Of a stretch of 64,000 bases of DNA, positions 1 through 7,626 are shown piece after piece. The stretch covers positions 62,001-126,000 of the forward strand of contig JBCBCN010000004.1 in NCBI GenBank assembly GCA_038530555.1, written 5' to 3'. The DNA comes from HKCCE3408 sp038530555 (GTDB taxonomy: Bacteria > Pseudomonadota > Alphaproteobacteria > Rhodobacterales > Rhodobacteraceae). Every line of letters starts with the position of its first letter. Within the stretch, counting starts at the first letter, position 1. The notes under the pieces are model-generated. The model saw only the letters and a list, made by a program, of their open reading frames with translations, had not been told where the DNA came from and searched no databases. The position numbers and the translations under genes are program-made.

Positions 1-330
1 GATCAGCCGTGTCTCGAAATCCAAGCCGGGCGACAGGCCCAGAAAGGCGTGGCTCGGCCTGGCAAAGCAGTAGATACAGCCGTGCTCACAACCGCGATAA
101 GGGTTGATCGAGCGGTCAAAGGAGATGTCGGGCGAGGTGTTCTTGGTGATCACCCGCCGCGCCCGCTCCTCGCGCACTTCGGTCCGCAGCGGGGCCATGT
201 CTTCGGGCAGGTCCCAGCCGTCATGCACGGCCTCGGTGCCGTAGCGCTCGAACCGCCCGGCCTCATTGCTCGACGCGGCGCGGCCGGGGCTGTGCGCTTT
301 TTGGATGGGGGTGGCGGGCAAATGCGTCAT
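1..330 (-). CDS. PA0069-family radical SAM protein (N-terminal part; truncated by window edge)
   Basis: Only the first 110 codons are in the window; the gene continues off the left edge. The protein has the radical SAM cluster-binding signature CEHGCIYC (CxxxCxxC) preceded by SINPYRG, the arrangement of the PA0069/Rv2578c-type radical SAM family. Those three Cys bind a [4Fe-4S] cluster that cleaves S-adenosylmethionine; the substrate of this family is not known to me. The ATG at 330-328 is chosen because it starts the conserved region without a long extension. A GAAC-N7-GAAC LexA-type box lies immediately upstream (333-347), so DNA-damage (SOS) regulation is likely. The remaining two thirds of the protein cannot be judged from this window. 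Confidence 0.85.
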   Translation of the reverse strand, partial: MTHLPATPIQKAHSPGRAASSNEAGRFERYGTEAVHDGWDLPEDMAPLRTEVREERARRVITKNTSPDISFDRSINPYRGCEHGCIYCFARPSHAFLGLSPGLDFETRLI

Positions 331-332
331 GA

Positions 333-347
333 GAACAAATGTAGAAC
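333..347 (-). promoter_or_regulatory. Candidate LexA (SOS) box inside an 11-bp inverted repeat
   Basis: GAAC at 333-336 and 344-347 are separated by seven bases, which is GTTC-N7-GTTC on the minus strand, the LexA operator form of alphaproteobacteria such as Rhodobacter. It lies 3 bp upstream of the radical SAM start codon at 330. The box is bracketed by a perfect inverted repeat, AATGCGTCATG (321-331) and CATGACGCATT (347-357), whose left arm includes the start codon. Regulation by LexA is inferred from the motif. Confidence 0.6.
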
Positions 348-597
348 ATGACGCATTCGTGAGCAAGACAACACCCCGTAGGCGGCGAAGCCCCAAATCG
401 CAGACGCCGCATGGCGCGCCTCCCGGAACAAGACCAGCTCGGCCAATTCTCTGCAAACACTCGCGGAATCAGCGCCAAGTAGGCGCCTGACACCCGAGCG
501 CACAGTCGCGGCAAAGCCGTTTTTTGTCGCAATTGCCACCGCGCCATGGAGCCATCGGCGTTAGCCTCGAGATGAGGGACGAACGCGGAGCGGGCCA

Positions 598-1302
598 ATG
601 GCTGACGAAGAAGACGACATCATCCTGAGTGAGCTCGACGATGAAGAGCTTACCCAACAGATGTTCGATGACCTCTATGACGGCCTCAAGGAAGAGATCG
701 AAGAGGCGACAAATATCCTCCTCGAACGCGGATGGGCGCCCTACCGTGTCCTGACCGAGGCGCTGGTGGGCGGTATGACCATCGTCGGCAACGATTTCCG
801 CGACGGGATCCTTTTTGTGCCCGAAGTGCTGCTGGCCGCGAACGCGATGAAGGGCGGCATGTCCATCCTCAAGCCGCTTCTGGCCGAGACCGGCGCGCCC
901 CGTGTCGGCAAGATGGTCATCGGCACGGTCAAAGGCGACATCCACGATATCGGCAAGAACCTGGTGTCGATGATGATGGAGGGTGCGGGCTTCGAAGTGG
1001 TGGATCTGGGCATCAACAACGCCGTGGAATCCTATCTCGAAGCGCTCGAGACCGAGGCGCCGGACATCCTAGGCATGTCGGCCCTGCTCACAACCACGAT
1101 GCCCTATATGAAGGTGGTCATCGACACGATGGTCGAGCAAGGCATCCGCGACGACTACATCGTACTGGTCGGCGGCGCGCCCCTGAACGAAGAGTTCGGC
1201 AAAGCCATCGGCGCCGACGCCTATTGCCGGGACGCCGCCGTCGCCGTGGAAACGGCCAAGGAATTCGTCGCGCGCAAGCACAACCAGATGGCATCCGCCT
1301 AA
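598..1302 (+). CDS. Corrinoid (B12-binding) protein, MtbC-like; possible methionine synthase component
   Basis: A 234-residue protein with the helical methylcobalamin 'cap' (about residues 15-95) followed by a Rossmann-type B12-binding domain. DIHDIGKN, the DxHxxG motif whose His ligates cobalt, is at about residue 117. The family carries a methyl group on cobalamin between methyltransferases (dimethylamine/methanol corrinoid proteins, MetH modules). In Rhodobacterales relatives such as Phaeobacter, a stand-alone protein of this type is the B12-binding part of a methionine synthase split into separate polypeptides. That role is my inference here. The DUF1638 gene 2 kb downstream belongs to a family that often accompanies corrinoid proteins. 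No methyltransferase gene lies beside it in this window. ATG 598 gives the expected family length. Confidence 0.88.
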   Translation: MADEEDDIILSELDDEELTQQMFDDLYDGLKEEIEEATNILLERGWAPYRVLTEALVGGMTIVGNDFRDGILFVPEVLLAANAMKGGMSILKPLLAETGAPRVGKMVIGTVKGDIHDIGKNLVSMMMEGAGFEVVDLGINNAVESYLEALETEAPDILGMSALLTTTMPYMKVVIDTMVEQGIRDDYIVLVGGAPLNEEFGKAIGADAYCRDAAVAVETAKEFVARKHNQMASA

Positions 1303-1534
1303 TCCGTGGAGATCCACCGCCCGCGCCACGGGCTATTCGGGCGTCTGGGGGTTGTCCGATCCGACTGACGAAGCGCTCAGCTTCTAAACCGCGCTCGGTT
1401 GGAGACGCGAGGGCAAGCATTTGGCGATGTTCACCAAGCATTTGACAATCTGATACGAGACGGGGCCTGCCGGGCCCTCACCGGGGCCCGATACGGGGAT
1501 TGACGGCACGCCTTGCGCAAGTCTTTGTCGCCCC

Positions 1535-2263
1535 ATGACCATCTATGCGATTGGCGATATTCACGGGCATCTCGACCTTTTGAGGCGCGCCCATGACGCG
1601 GTCGAGGCCGACCGCGCGCGCCGGGGCAATCCAGACGCCAAACTGATCCATATCGGCGATTTGGTCGATCGCGGCCCCGACAGTGCGGGCGTGATCGAAT
1701 ATATGGTCGACCTCCAGGGCAACGATGCCCGGACCCGCATCTTGCGCGGCAACCACGATCATATGCTCTTGGAGTTCCTGAACGGCACGCCCAAAAGCGC
1801 CTCGCCCCGGGGCACGTTCGATTATCTGTCGCGTAATATCGGCGGTCGCAGCACGCTCGAAAGCTACGGCCTGAACCCGGGCCAAAGCGACCGCGCGCTC
1901 CTTGAGGCCGCGGCCTCGGCGGTCCCGGCAACGCATCGCGCCTTTCTCGATGCGCTGCCCTTTTCGCACAGTGAGGGTGAGTGCCTATTCGTGCATGCCG
2001 GCATCCGCCCGGGCGTCCCACTGGGGGAGCAAGACCCGCTCGATCTGATCTGGATCCGCGACGAATTTTTGATCGACGTGACCGATCATGGCCCCCTGAT
2101 CGTGCACGGCCACACCCCCGCCGAACGGGTCGAGCATTGGGGCAACCGCCTCAACCTCGACAGCGGTGCGGCCTATGGCGGCCCGGTCAGCGCGGTGGCC
2201 ATCGAGGGGCGAGAGGCCTTTTTGCTCACCGAGACCGGCCGCGACCGGGTGCGCATTTATTGA
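1535..2263 (+). CDS. Calcineurin-like metallophosphoesterase (Ser/Thr phosphatase or ApaH type)
   Basis: A 242-residue cytosolic phosphoesterase with the classical metal-binding series GDIHGH near the N-terminus, GDLVDRG at about residue 42, GNHDHM at about residue 71 and VHGHTPAE near the C-terminus. These supply the Asp, His and Asn ligands of a dinuclear metal centre. The family includes bacterial PPP-type protein phosphatases and diadenosine tetraphosphatases; the sequence alone does not say which. Its stop overlaps the likely start of the EamA transporter gene, so the two are probably cotranscribed. Confidence 0.9.
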   Translation: MTIYAIGDIHGHLDLLRRAHDAVEADRARRGNPDAKLIHIGDLVDRGPDSAGVIEYMVDLQGNDARTRILRGNHDHMLLEFLNGTPKSASPRGTFDYLSRNIGGRSTLESYGLNPGQSDRALLEAAASAVPATHRAFLDALPFSHSEGECLFVHAGIRPGVPLGEQDPLDLIWIRDEFLIDVTDHGPLIVHGHTPAERVEHWGNRLNLDSGAAYGGPVSAVAIEGREAFLLTETGRDRVRIY

Positions 2264-2265
2264 GC

Positions 2266-3165
2266 GTGGCCCCCCCGACCAACGCGACCCTGCCCCCGCG
2301 CGATCTGGCGCTGATCGCCGTAGTCGTCCTGGCCTGGGGGAGCAACTTTTCCGCCATGCGCCTGGCCCTCGACGCGCTGCCGCCACTTCTGTTCGTGGCC
2401 CTACGCTTCGCGATCCTGCTGCCGCTCCTGGCGCTTTTCCCCCGCCGTCCCGCGCCTTGGGCCGCGTTGGCCGGAGTCGCGCTGTTGATCAATTGCGGCC
2501 AGTTCGGCTTTCTTTTTAGCGCGATCGAGCTGGGGCTCAGTGCCGGCATGGCCTCGCTTCTCATCCAGATGCAGGCGCCCATGACGATCGTGTTGGCAGC
2601 CCTCGTCTATGGCGAAACCGTCAGCCTGCGCCAGGCCCTGGGCCTCGCCCTCGCCCTGGCCGGCCTCGCTTGGATTGCCATCGGCGAAACGGGTGCGGTG
2701 CCAGGGATCGGCCTTGCCTTGGTGTTGGTGGCTGCCCTGTCCTGGGCCGGGGGCAACCTCATCCTGCGCCGCCTGCCAGGGGTCGCGATGCTGCCACTTT
2801 TTGCCTGGGCGAGCCTCCTGGCCTGGCCGCCGATGCTGGTCCTGTCGCTGATCGTCGAAGACCCTAGCGCCTTGAGCACCATCGCCGCCATGCGAGCGCG
2901 CGATTGGGCCGCCGTGATCTATGTCGCGATCCTTTCGACAGTGGTGGGATACGCGCTTTGGGGCTCGCTTCTGGCGCGTCATCCGGCCGTCAGGATCACG
3001 CCCTTCGCGCTCCTCATCCCGGTCGTCGGCATCGTCACCGCGGCCATCGTCTTGGGAGAGCGTCCGGGCCCGGCCGAGCTTGCCGGTGGCGCGATCATTC
3101 TGGCCGGTGTCGCGATATGCGTCGCTCCTCGTCGCGCGAATGTCGCCTCGTCACTGGAAAAATGA
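2266..3165 (+). CDS. EamA/DMT-family transporter
   Basis: About 299 residues with ten hydrophobic segments arranged as two repeats of five, typical of the EamA (DUF6) drug/metabolite transporter superfamily; an early AWGSNF and a late LIPVVGIVTA...LGE fit this family. It would export a small metabolite or amino acid across the inner membrane; the substrate is unknown. GTG 2266 is used as start; TTG 2260, which overlaps the phosphoesterase stop, is an alternative. The next ATG in frame would remove the first membrane segment. No clear ribosome binding site is visible, consistent with translational coupling. Confidence 0.85.
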   Translation: MAPPTNATLPPRDLALIAVVVLAWGSNFSAMRLALDALPPLLFVALRFAILLPLLALFPRRPAPWAALAGVALLINCGQFGFLFSAIELGLSAGMASLLIQMQAPMTIVLAALVYGETVSLRQALGLALALAGLAWIAIGETGAVPGIGLALVLVAALSWAGGNLILRRLPGVAMLPLFAWASLLAWPPMLVLSLIVEDPSALSTIAAMRARDWAAVIYVAILSTVVGYALWGSLLARHPAVRITPFALLIPVVGIVTAAIVLGERPGPAELAGGAIILAGVAICVAPRRANVASSLEK

Positions 3166-3189
3166 GGTCTTTCGCGCGCAGACTAAGCC

Positions 3190-3888
3190 ATGCGCCGTAA
3201 CTCCGCCCGCAGACGATCCCAGCGCGCCGCGCCCAAGCCCCCGGCCAGCACCCCGAATGCCCAGCCGGGTGCCGCACTGCGCAACGCCACGCCGCTCGAG
3301 CCTGGCAAGATCCTGCTCTTGGCCTGCGGTGCGCTCGCGCGCGAAATCCTGGCCATCAACACGCTGAGCGGCTGGGACCATCTTGAGCTCAAATGCCTGC
3401 CCGCAATCCTGCACAATTCGCCCGAAAAGATCCCTCAGGCCGTCGAAGAGGCCGTTCTGGCCCACAGGCATGCCTATGCCAGCATTTTCGTGGTCTACGC
3501 CGATTGCGGCACCGGCGGACAGCTTCAGGCCACCTGTGACCGGCTGGGCGTCCAGATGGTCACAGGGCCCCATTGCTACAGCTTTTTTGAAGGAAATGAA
3601 GTCTTTGCCGAGAAGAGTGAAAGTGAATTTACGGCCTTCTACCTCACGGATTTTCTGGTTCGGCAGTTCGAGGCCTTTGTTGTCAAACCCCTGGGGCTAG
3701 ACCGGCATCCCGACCTGCGCGACATGTATTTCGGCCATTATGAAAAGCTCGTCTACCAAGCCCAGACCGACGATAGGGAGCTGACCGAAAAGGCCAAGGC
3801 CTGTGCGGAAACGCTGGGGCTAAGCTTTGAGCGCCGCTTCACCGGCTATGGCGATCTGCAGACGACTTTGGCACGGCTTGCGGACTAG
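3190..3888 (+). CDS. DUF1638 domain protein
   Basis: A 232-residue cytosolic protein matching DUF1638: LLACGALAREI near the start, FVVYADCGTGG in the middle, and a long C-terminal part with FTAFYLTDFLVRQFE. Several Cys and His residues (ACGAL, YADCGTGG, GPHCYSFFEG) could bind metal. Function is unknown. The family is found beside corrinoid and methylamine-methyltransferase genes in other organisms, which suggests a link to the corrinoid protein at 598-1302. The first 30 or so residues are basic and Pro/Ala-rich and may be partly untranslated. It lies 24 bases after the EamA gene, so all four plus-strand genes may form one unit. Confidence 0.8.
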   Translation: MRRNSARRRSQRAAPKPPASTPNAQPGAALRNATPLEPGKILLLACGALAREILAINTLSGWDHLELKCLPAILHNSPEKIPQAVEEAVLAHRHAYASIFVVYADCGTGGQLQATCDRLGVQMVTGPHCYSFFEGNEVFAEKSESEFTAFYLTDFLVRQFEAFVVKPLGLDRHPDLRDMYFGHYEKLVYQAQTDDRELTEKAKACAETLGLSFERRFTGYGDLQTTLARLAD

Positions 3889-3904
3889 GCCACAGCGGCG
3901 TTTT

Positions 3905-4333
3905 TCACGTCGCCTCAGCCGCCTTCGCGAGGCCGCGGATCCGCTCGACCATCGCGCGCAGCCCGTTGGAGCGTTGCGCCGAAAGGTGATCGTTTAGCCC
4001 AAGCCGCGCCAATTCCGCTTGCGCATCGATCGCCAGGACCTCGCGCGCGGTCGCACCGGAATAAAGCGCGCGCAGAACAGCGATCAACCCGCGCACGATC
4101 ATCGCATCCGATGAGCCGGTGAAGCGCAGGACAGCCTCCGCCCCTTGCCCCTCGATCTCGGGCACGATCCAGACCTGGCTGGCGCAGCCCTCAACTTTGG
4201 TCGCAGGCACCTGTTGGGCCGGGTCGAGCGGGTCCATTTCCTTGCCCAGCTCGATCACATGGCGATAGCGCTCCTCCCAATCGTCAAGGAAATCAAAGGT
4301 TTCGGCGATCTCTTCAAAGGCGTCGCGGGCCAT
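3905..4333 (-). CDS. sufE: SufE family cysteine desulfurase activator
   Basis: A 142-residue SufE protein. The conserved sulfur-accepting Cys is in EGCASQVW at about residue 50, and the N-terminal LDDWEERYRHVIELGK and C-terminal GLNDHLSAQRSNGL stretches are family hallmarks. SufE takes the persulfide from SufS and hands it to the SufBCD scaffold for Fe-S cluster assembly. It is convergent with the DUF1638 gene and has no suf neighbours here, as is common for SufE paralogues away from the suf operon. Confidence 0.92.
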   Translation of the reverse strand: MARDAFEEIAETFDFLDDWEERYRHVIELGKEMDPLDPAQQVPATKVEGCASQVWIVPEIEGQGAEAVLRFTGSSDAMIVRGLIAVLRALYSGATAREVLAIDAQAELARLGLNDHLSAQRSNGLRAMVERIRGLAKAAEAT

Positions 4334-4529
4334 GGCGGCTCTCCAGCGGGGCAGGTCTGTCGCGGGTCGAGTTAGGGCGTTGCGCCGCCGAGGTCCAGAG
4401 TGCTCGCCCGGCGCTCCAAGCCCTAAGCTACCGGCGCCGCACCCGGGTCAGCGGGTTTTCAAGCGCCCGGCGATGGTCTAGGCCATGGCGCACGGCCACC
4501 TTCGGGGTGGGAATCTGCGGGGGTTTGCA

Positions 4530-4982
4530 ATGCGCATCATGCTTGGTCTTTTGGTGGTCTTGAGCCTCGCAGCCTGCGGCTCGCGGCTGAACCCGCTCAA
4601 CTGGTTTGGCGGTGCCGAGGAGGCCCCGCGTGTCGAGGCCAGCGCAGATGACAGCGCGCCCCTATCGCCCACAGCCGGGCTCAATTTGATCTCGCAGATT
4701 ACGGATTTAACTGTGGATCCCCTGCCCTCTGGAGCCATCATCACCGCGACGGGCCTGCCACCACGTCAGGGATTTTGGGAGGCCGAATTGGTCAATATGG
4801 GTGTCGAGGACGGCGTGATCGCCTTCGCCTTCGTGATCAATGAACCCGGCGGGCCTACACAGGCGGGCACGCCCAGCTCTCGCGAAGTGGTCACCGCCAC
4901 GGCGTTGTCCAACCAAGCCCTGGCACAGATCCGCGCAATCACCGTCGTGGCGCAGAGCAACCAACTGACCAGCAGAAGATAG
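4530..4982 (+). CDS. Small lipoprotein, conserved hypothetical
   Basis: A 150-residue protein with a short hydrophobic signal peptide and a lipobox LAAC, predicting lipid attachment at Cys and an envelope location. The mature part is polar with no domain I recognise. ATG 4530 is chosen because it sits directly before the signal peptide; ATG 4485 upstream would place a polar stretch in front of it. It stands alone between sufE (divergent) and a convergent small gene. Confidence 0.75.
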   Translation: MRIMLGLLVVLSLAACGSRLNPLNWFGGAEEAPRVEASADDSAPLSPTAGLNLISQITDLTVDPLPSGAIITATGLPPRQGFWEAELVNMGVEDGVIAFAFVINEPGGPTQAGTPSSREVVTATALSNQALAQIRAITVVAQSNQLTSRR

Positions 4983-5002
4983 CCCGAAGATAGCCGGGCG
5001 GC

Positions 5003-5212
5003 TTAGCGCAAATGCGGAGCGGCCTCAGCGTCCCCTGTGCCAGGGGTCGCGCATTCAGCGATCAAATTGTCCATGCTGTCTTCGTAGAGCCGTGAATAGG
5101 CCATCGCGCGGCGCCGCCGCAATTCACCGCCGGCCATGGCAGCACCGGAATAGTTGAGCCCCGCGCGGGACGCCGATTGCAGCGCGAAAGCGCATAATTT
5201 CAAATAGTACAT
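5003..5212 (-). CDS. Small conserved-looking hypothetical protein
   Basis: 69 codons from ATG 5212, preceded by GGAG about nine bases upstream. The product has a mildly hydrophobic N-terminus, a basic RRRR patch in the middle and an acidic tail. I recognise no family. The codon choice and ribosome binding site argue for a real gene. It converges on the lipoprotein gene and is followed upstream by a long non-coding stretch. Confidence 0.55.
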   Translation of the reverse strand: MYYLKLCAFALQSASRAGLNYSGAAMAGGELRRRRAMAYSRLYEDSMDNLIAECATPGTGDAEAAPHLR

Positions 5213-5591
5213 CTGTGACTCCGCTCGCTTGGTTTGGGTCGTTCGATGGACGTCTCCTCGGCAACACCTCAACCCTAGGCCGGAATTCGTTTCGAGAAGG
5301 TGAAATCTGCGCGAGTACGCGTACAATGACGCAAATTTGAGCGCTCACGCGCGGCATAGACCGCTCAGCGTGCTTTGCGCAAAGCTTAGCATTTACAAGG
5401 AAGTCCAGCGCCTTAGGGCGGCTTGAGATCCGCCAAAGGCGCCTTTGGCAGCGCTCGGACAGTGTCGGCAAGTGAGAGGCCCAACGAGAGTACCTTCGAC
5501 CTGCGGAAGCTCTCGTAATGTCTTCGAAACGATTGCCGCCCAGCGATCTCATCTGATCTGGGGCGGTCAGGCCTTTCTTGCGAAAGGTCTT
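5213..5591. other. Intergenic region with an 18-bp perfect palindrome
   Basis: About 380 bases with no convincing gene. It holds a perfect 18-bp palindrome, GCCAAAGGCGCCTTTGGC at 5432-5449. A short hairpin (CCTTTC/GAAAGG, 5572-5587) lies just past the 3' end of the tRNA and could act in its processing or termination. The part next to 5212 must contain the promoter of the small minus-strand gene; no sharp -35/-10 pair could be assigned. Open frames here are not supported by start signals. Confidence 0.5.
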
Positions 5592-5668
5592 TGGTAGGCC
5601 CGGCAGGACTTGAACCCGCAACCAAAGCGTTATGAGCGCTCTGCTCTAACCAATTGAGCTACAGGCCC
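5592..5668 (-). tRNA. tRNA with CAT anticodon (probably tRNA-Ile2, lysidine type; possibly tRNA-Met)
   Basis: A complete 77-nt cloverleaf with encoded CCA: acceptor GGGCCTG/CGGGCCT, D-arm starting TAGCTC, anticodon loop CTCATAA (anticodon CAT) and T-arm GGGTTCAAGTCC. The T-arm and the Ile-like acceptor stem (compare GGGCCTG/AGGCTTG types) favour tRNA-Ile2, which reads AUA after TilS modification. An elongator tRNA-Met is not excluded. The first acceptor pair is G1-U72. Confidence 0.9.
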
Positions 5669-5747
5669 GCCATCTCCCGCATACCATGCCGCCCCGGCTG
5701 GTCAAGCGAAGCGAGGCCGGTGACCGTAAAGCCCCGTGGGCCCCCCA

Positions 5748-5777
5748 TGGACCCCAGTGGACCCCGGTGGACCCCAG
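5748..5777 (+). repeat. Tandem 10-bp repeat upstream of purM
   Basis: Three consecutive units TGGACCCCAG / TGGACCCCGG / TGGACCCCAG, flanked by degenerate copies (TGGGCCCCCC before, TGAACC after). It lies about 70 bases upstream of purM in the gap between the tRNA and purM. No function is evident. Confidence 0.7.
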
Positions 5778-5847
5778 TGAACCATTGTCGGCATGCCGCA
5801 CCGCTGCTAGGAGCAGCGTTACTAGGGGCTGCCCGGATGGATCAGGC

Positions 5848-6894
5848 ATGAGCGAGAAAAAGGCCGCGATGAGCTATGCCGAGGCGGGCGTCGATATCGA
5901 TGCGGGCAACGCCTTGGTCGAACGGATCAAACCCGCCGCCAAGCGCACAGCACGGCCTGGCACCATGTCTGGGCTAGGCGGTTTCGGGGCGCTCTTCGAT
6001 CTCAAAGCGGCGGGCTATGACGACCCGATCCTGGTGGCAGCCACAGACGGGGTGGGCACAAAGCTGCGCCTGGCTATCGACACCGGCGCGCTCGACACTG
6101 TGGGCATCGATCTGGTGGCGATGTGCGTCAATGACCTGATCTGCCAGGGCGCGGAGCCGCTGTTTTTCCTCGATTATTTCGCCACCGGCGCCCTGTCGGT
6201 GGATGCAGCGGCCAAGGTCATCGCAGGCATCGCCGCGGGCTGTGAGGCCGCGGGCTGCGCGCTTATCGGTGGTGAGACGGCGGAGATGCCGGGCATGTAC
6301 CCGCCCGGGGATTTCGACCTGGCGGGCTTTGCCGTGGGCGCGATGGAGCGGGGCCGCGCTCTGCCCCGCGATGTGGCGGCGGGCGATGTGCTTCTGGGCC
6401 TCACCTCCGACGGGGTGCATTCCAACGGCTACTCGCTGGTGCGCAAGATCGTTGAGCGCTCGGGGCTGGCTTGGTCTGACCGCGCGCCCTTCACCCAGGC
6501 CAGTCTGGGCCGCGCCCTCCTAACGCCCACCCGGCTCTACACCAAGCCGCTTGCGCCGCTCTTCGCGCGGCCGGGTTTGCACGCTCTGGCCCATATCACC
6601 GGGGGCGGCCTGACGGAGAATGTGCAGCGCATCCTGCCCGAGGGCCTGGGCGTTGAGATTGACCTCGACACCTGGCACCTGCCGCCTGTTTTCGCCTGGC
6701 TCGCTGAGACCGGCGGGCTAAGCGAGGCGGAGCTTCTCAAGACCTTCAATGCCGGGATCGGGCTGGTCGCGGTGGTTGCACCGGAGGCCGAGGCCGAGAT
6801 CACCGCCGCGCTCAGCGAGGTGGGCGAAACCGTCACCCGCATTGGCCGGGTCGCCGCCACGCCTGGCCTGCGCTATTCCGGTGGGCTTTTGTGA
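5848..6894 (+). CDS. purM: Phosphoribosylformylglycinamidine cyclo-ligase (AIR synthetase)
   Basis: 348 residues, the normal PurM length. Family marks include SYAEAGVDIDAGN at the start, DGVGTKL and DLVAMCVNDLICQGAEPLFFLDY with its metal/ATP-binding acidic residues, GGETAEMPGMY, and HITGGGLTENV near the C-terminus. It closes the imidazole ring of AIR with ATP in purine biosynthesis. ATG 5848 begins the conserved region. Its stop overlaps the GTG of purN (GTGA), so the two are translationally coupled. Confidence 0.97.
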   Translation: MSEKKAAMSYAEAGVDIDAGNALVERIKPAAKRTARPGTMSGLGGFGALFDLKAAGYDDPILVAATDGVGTKLRLAIDTGALDTVGIDLVAMCVNDLICQGAEPLFFLDYFATGALSVDAAAKVIAGIAAGCEAAGCALIGGETAEMPGMYPPGDFDLAGFAVGAMERGRALPRDVAAGDVLLGLTSDGVHSNGYSLVRKIVERSGLAWSDRAPFTQASLGRALLTPTRLYTKPLAPLFARPGLHALAHITGGGLTENVQRILPEGLGVEIDLDTWHLPPVFAWLAETGGLSEAELLKTFNAGIGLVAVVAPEAEAEITAALSEVGETVTRIGRVAATPGLRYSGGLL

Positions 6895-7526
6895 AACGCG
6901 TCGCCATCCTGGCTTCGGGCGGCGGCTCGAATGCGGGGGCACTGATGGCCTCGATGGAAAGCGATCACCCGGCCCGGACTTGCCTTGTCTTTTCCAATGA
7001 TGCAGCGGCCGGTGTCCTCAACCGTGCCCGCACCGCCGGTGTGCCAACCGAGAGCCTGGATCACCGCGCCTATCCCAGCCGGGAGGCTTTCGATGGCGCT
7101 CTGCATGATCTTCTGACCAGCTACCGGCCCGATATCATCTGTTTGGCAGGCTTCATGCGGATCCTGACCCCGGGTTTTGTCGGGCGTTGGCAGGGGCGGA
7201 TGCTCAACATTCACCCCTCGCTCTTGCCCGCCTATCCCGGTTTGCATACGCATGCACGCGCACTGGAAGCGCGCGATACCTACCACGGCTGTTCGGTCCA
7301 TATCGTCACGCCAGAGCTCGATGCCGGGCCGATCTTGGGTCAGGCGCGCCTGGCGATCCAACCGGATGAGGACGCCGATGCCCTCGCCGCGCGGGTCTTG
7401 CGGCTGGAGCATCAGCTCTACCCGACCGTGCTGCGCCGCTTTTCCTCAGGTGAGACAGACCGGATCGATCTGGAGGCCGATCGCGTCGCCTCCCGGGCCC
7501 AACCCGACGCCCAGCCCGACGCATAG
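6891..7526 (+). CDS. purN: Phosphoribosylglycinamide formyltransferase
   Basis: 211 residues beginning at GTG 6891. It carries the 5'-phosphate-binding loop ASGGGSNAGALM, the LAGFMRIL segment, and the catalytic Asn-His-Asp set in LNIHPSLLPAYPG and the later LDAGPILGQ. It transfers the formyl group from 10-formyl-THF to GAR, the step that precedes FGAM synthesis. The C-terminal tail ends in a repeated AQPD motif and is not conserved. It is coupled to purM by a four-base overlap. Confidence 0.96.
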   Translation: MKRVAILASGGGSNAGALMASMESDHPARTCLVFSNDAAAGVLNRARTAGVPTESLDHRAYPSREAFDGALHDLLTSYRPDIICLAGFMRILTPGFVGRWQGRMLNIHPSLLPAYPGLHTHARALEARDTYHGCSVHIVTPELDAGPILGQARLAIQPDEDADALAARVLRLEHQLYPTVLRRFSSGETDRIDLEADRVASRAQPDAQPDA

Positions 7527-7626
7527 ACGCTTTTCAATCGCGCCGCGCTGGCCTAACACGGTGTCAGGCTTCACTCGCCCGGCCGGTAAAACCAACAAGA
7601 AACGCCAAAACCAAAAAGACTGCGGA

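Noticed and set aside
327..539. Open frame of 70 codons on the minus strand whose stop overlaps the radical SAM start (ATGA)
   Set aside because: The LexA box and inverted repeat lie inside it and its composition does not look like a protein; the overlap is probably accidental.
5124..5621. 165-codon minus-strand open frame
   Set aside because: It runs through the tRNA gene and the small gene; no start signal or family.
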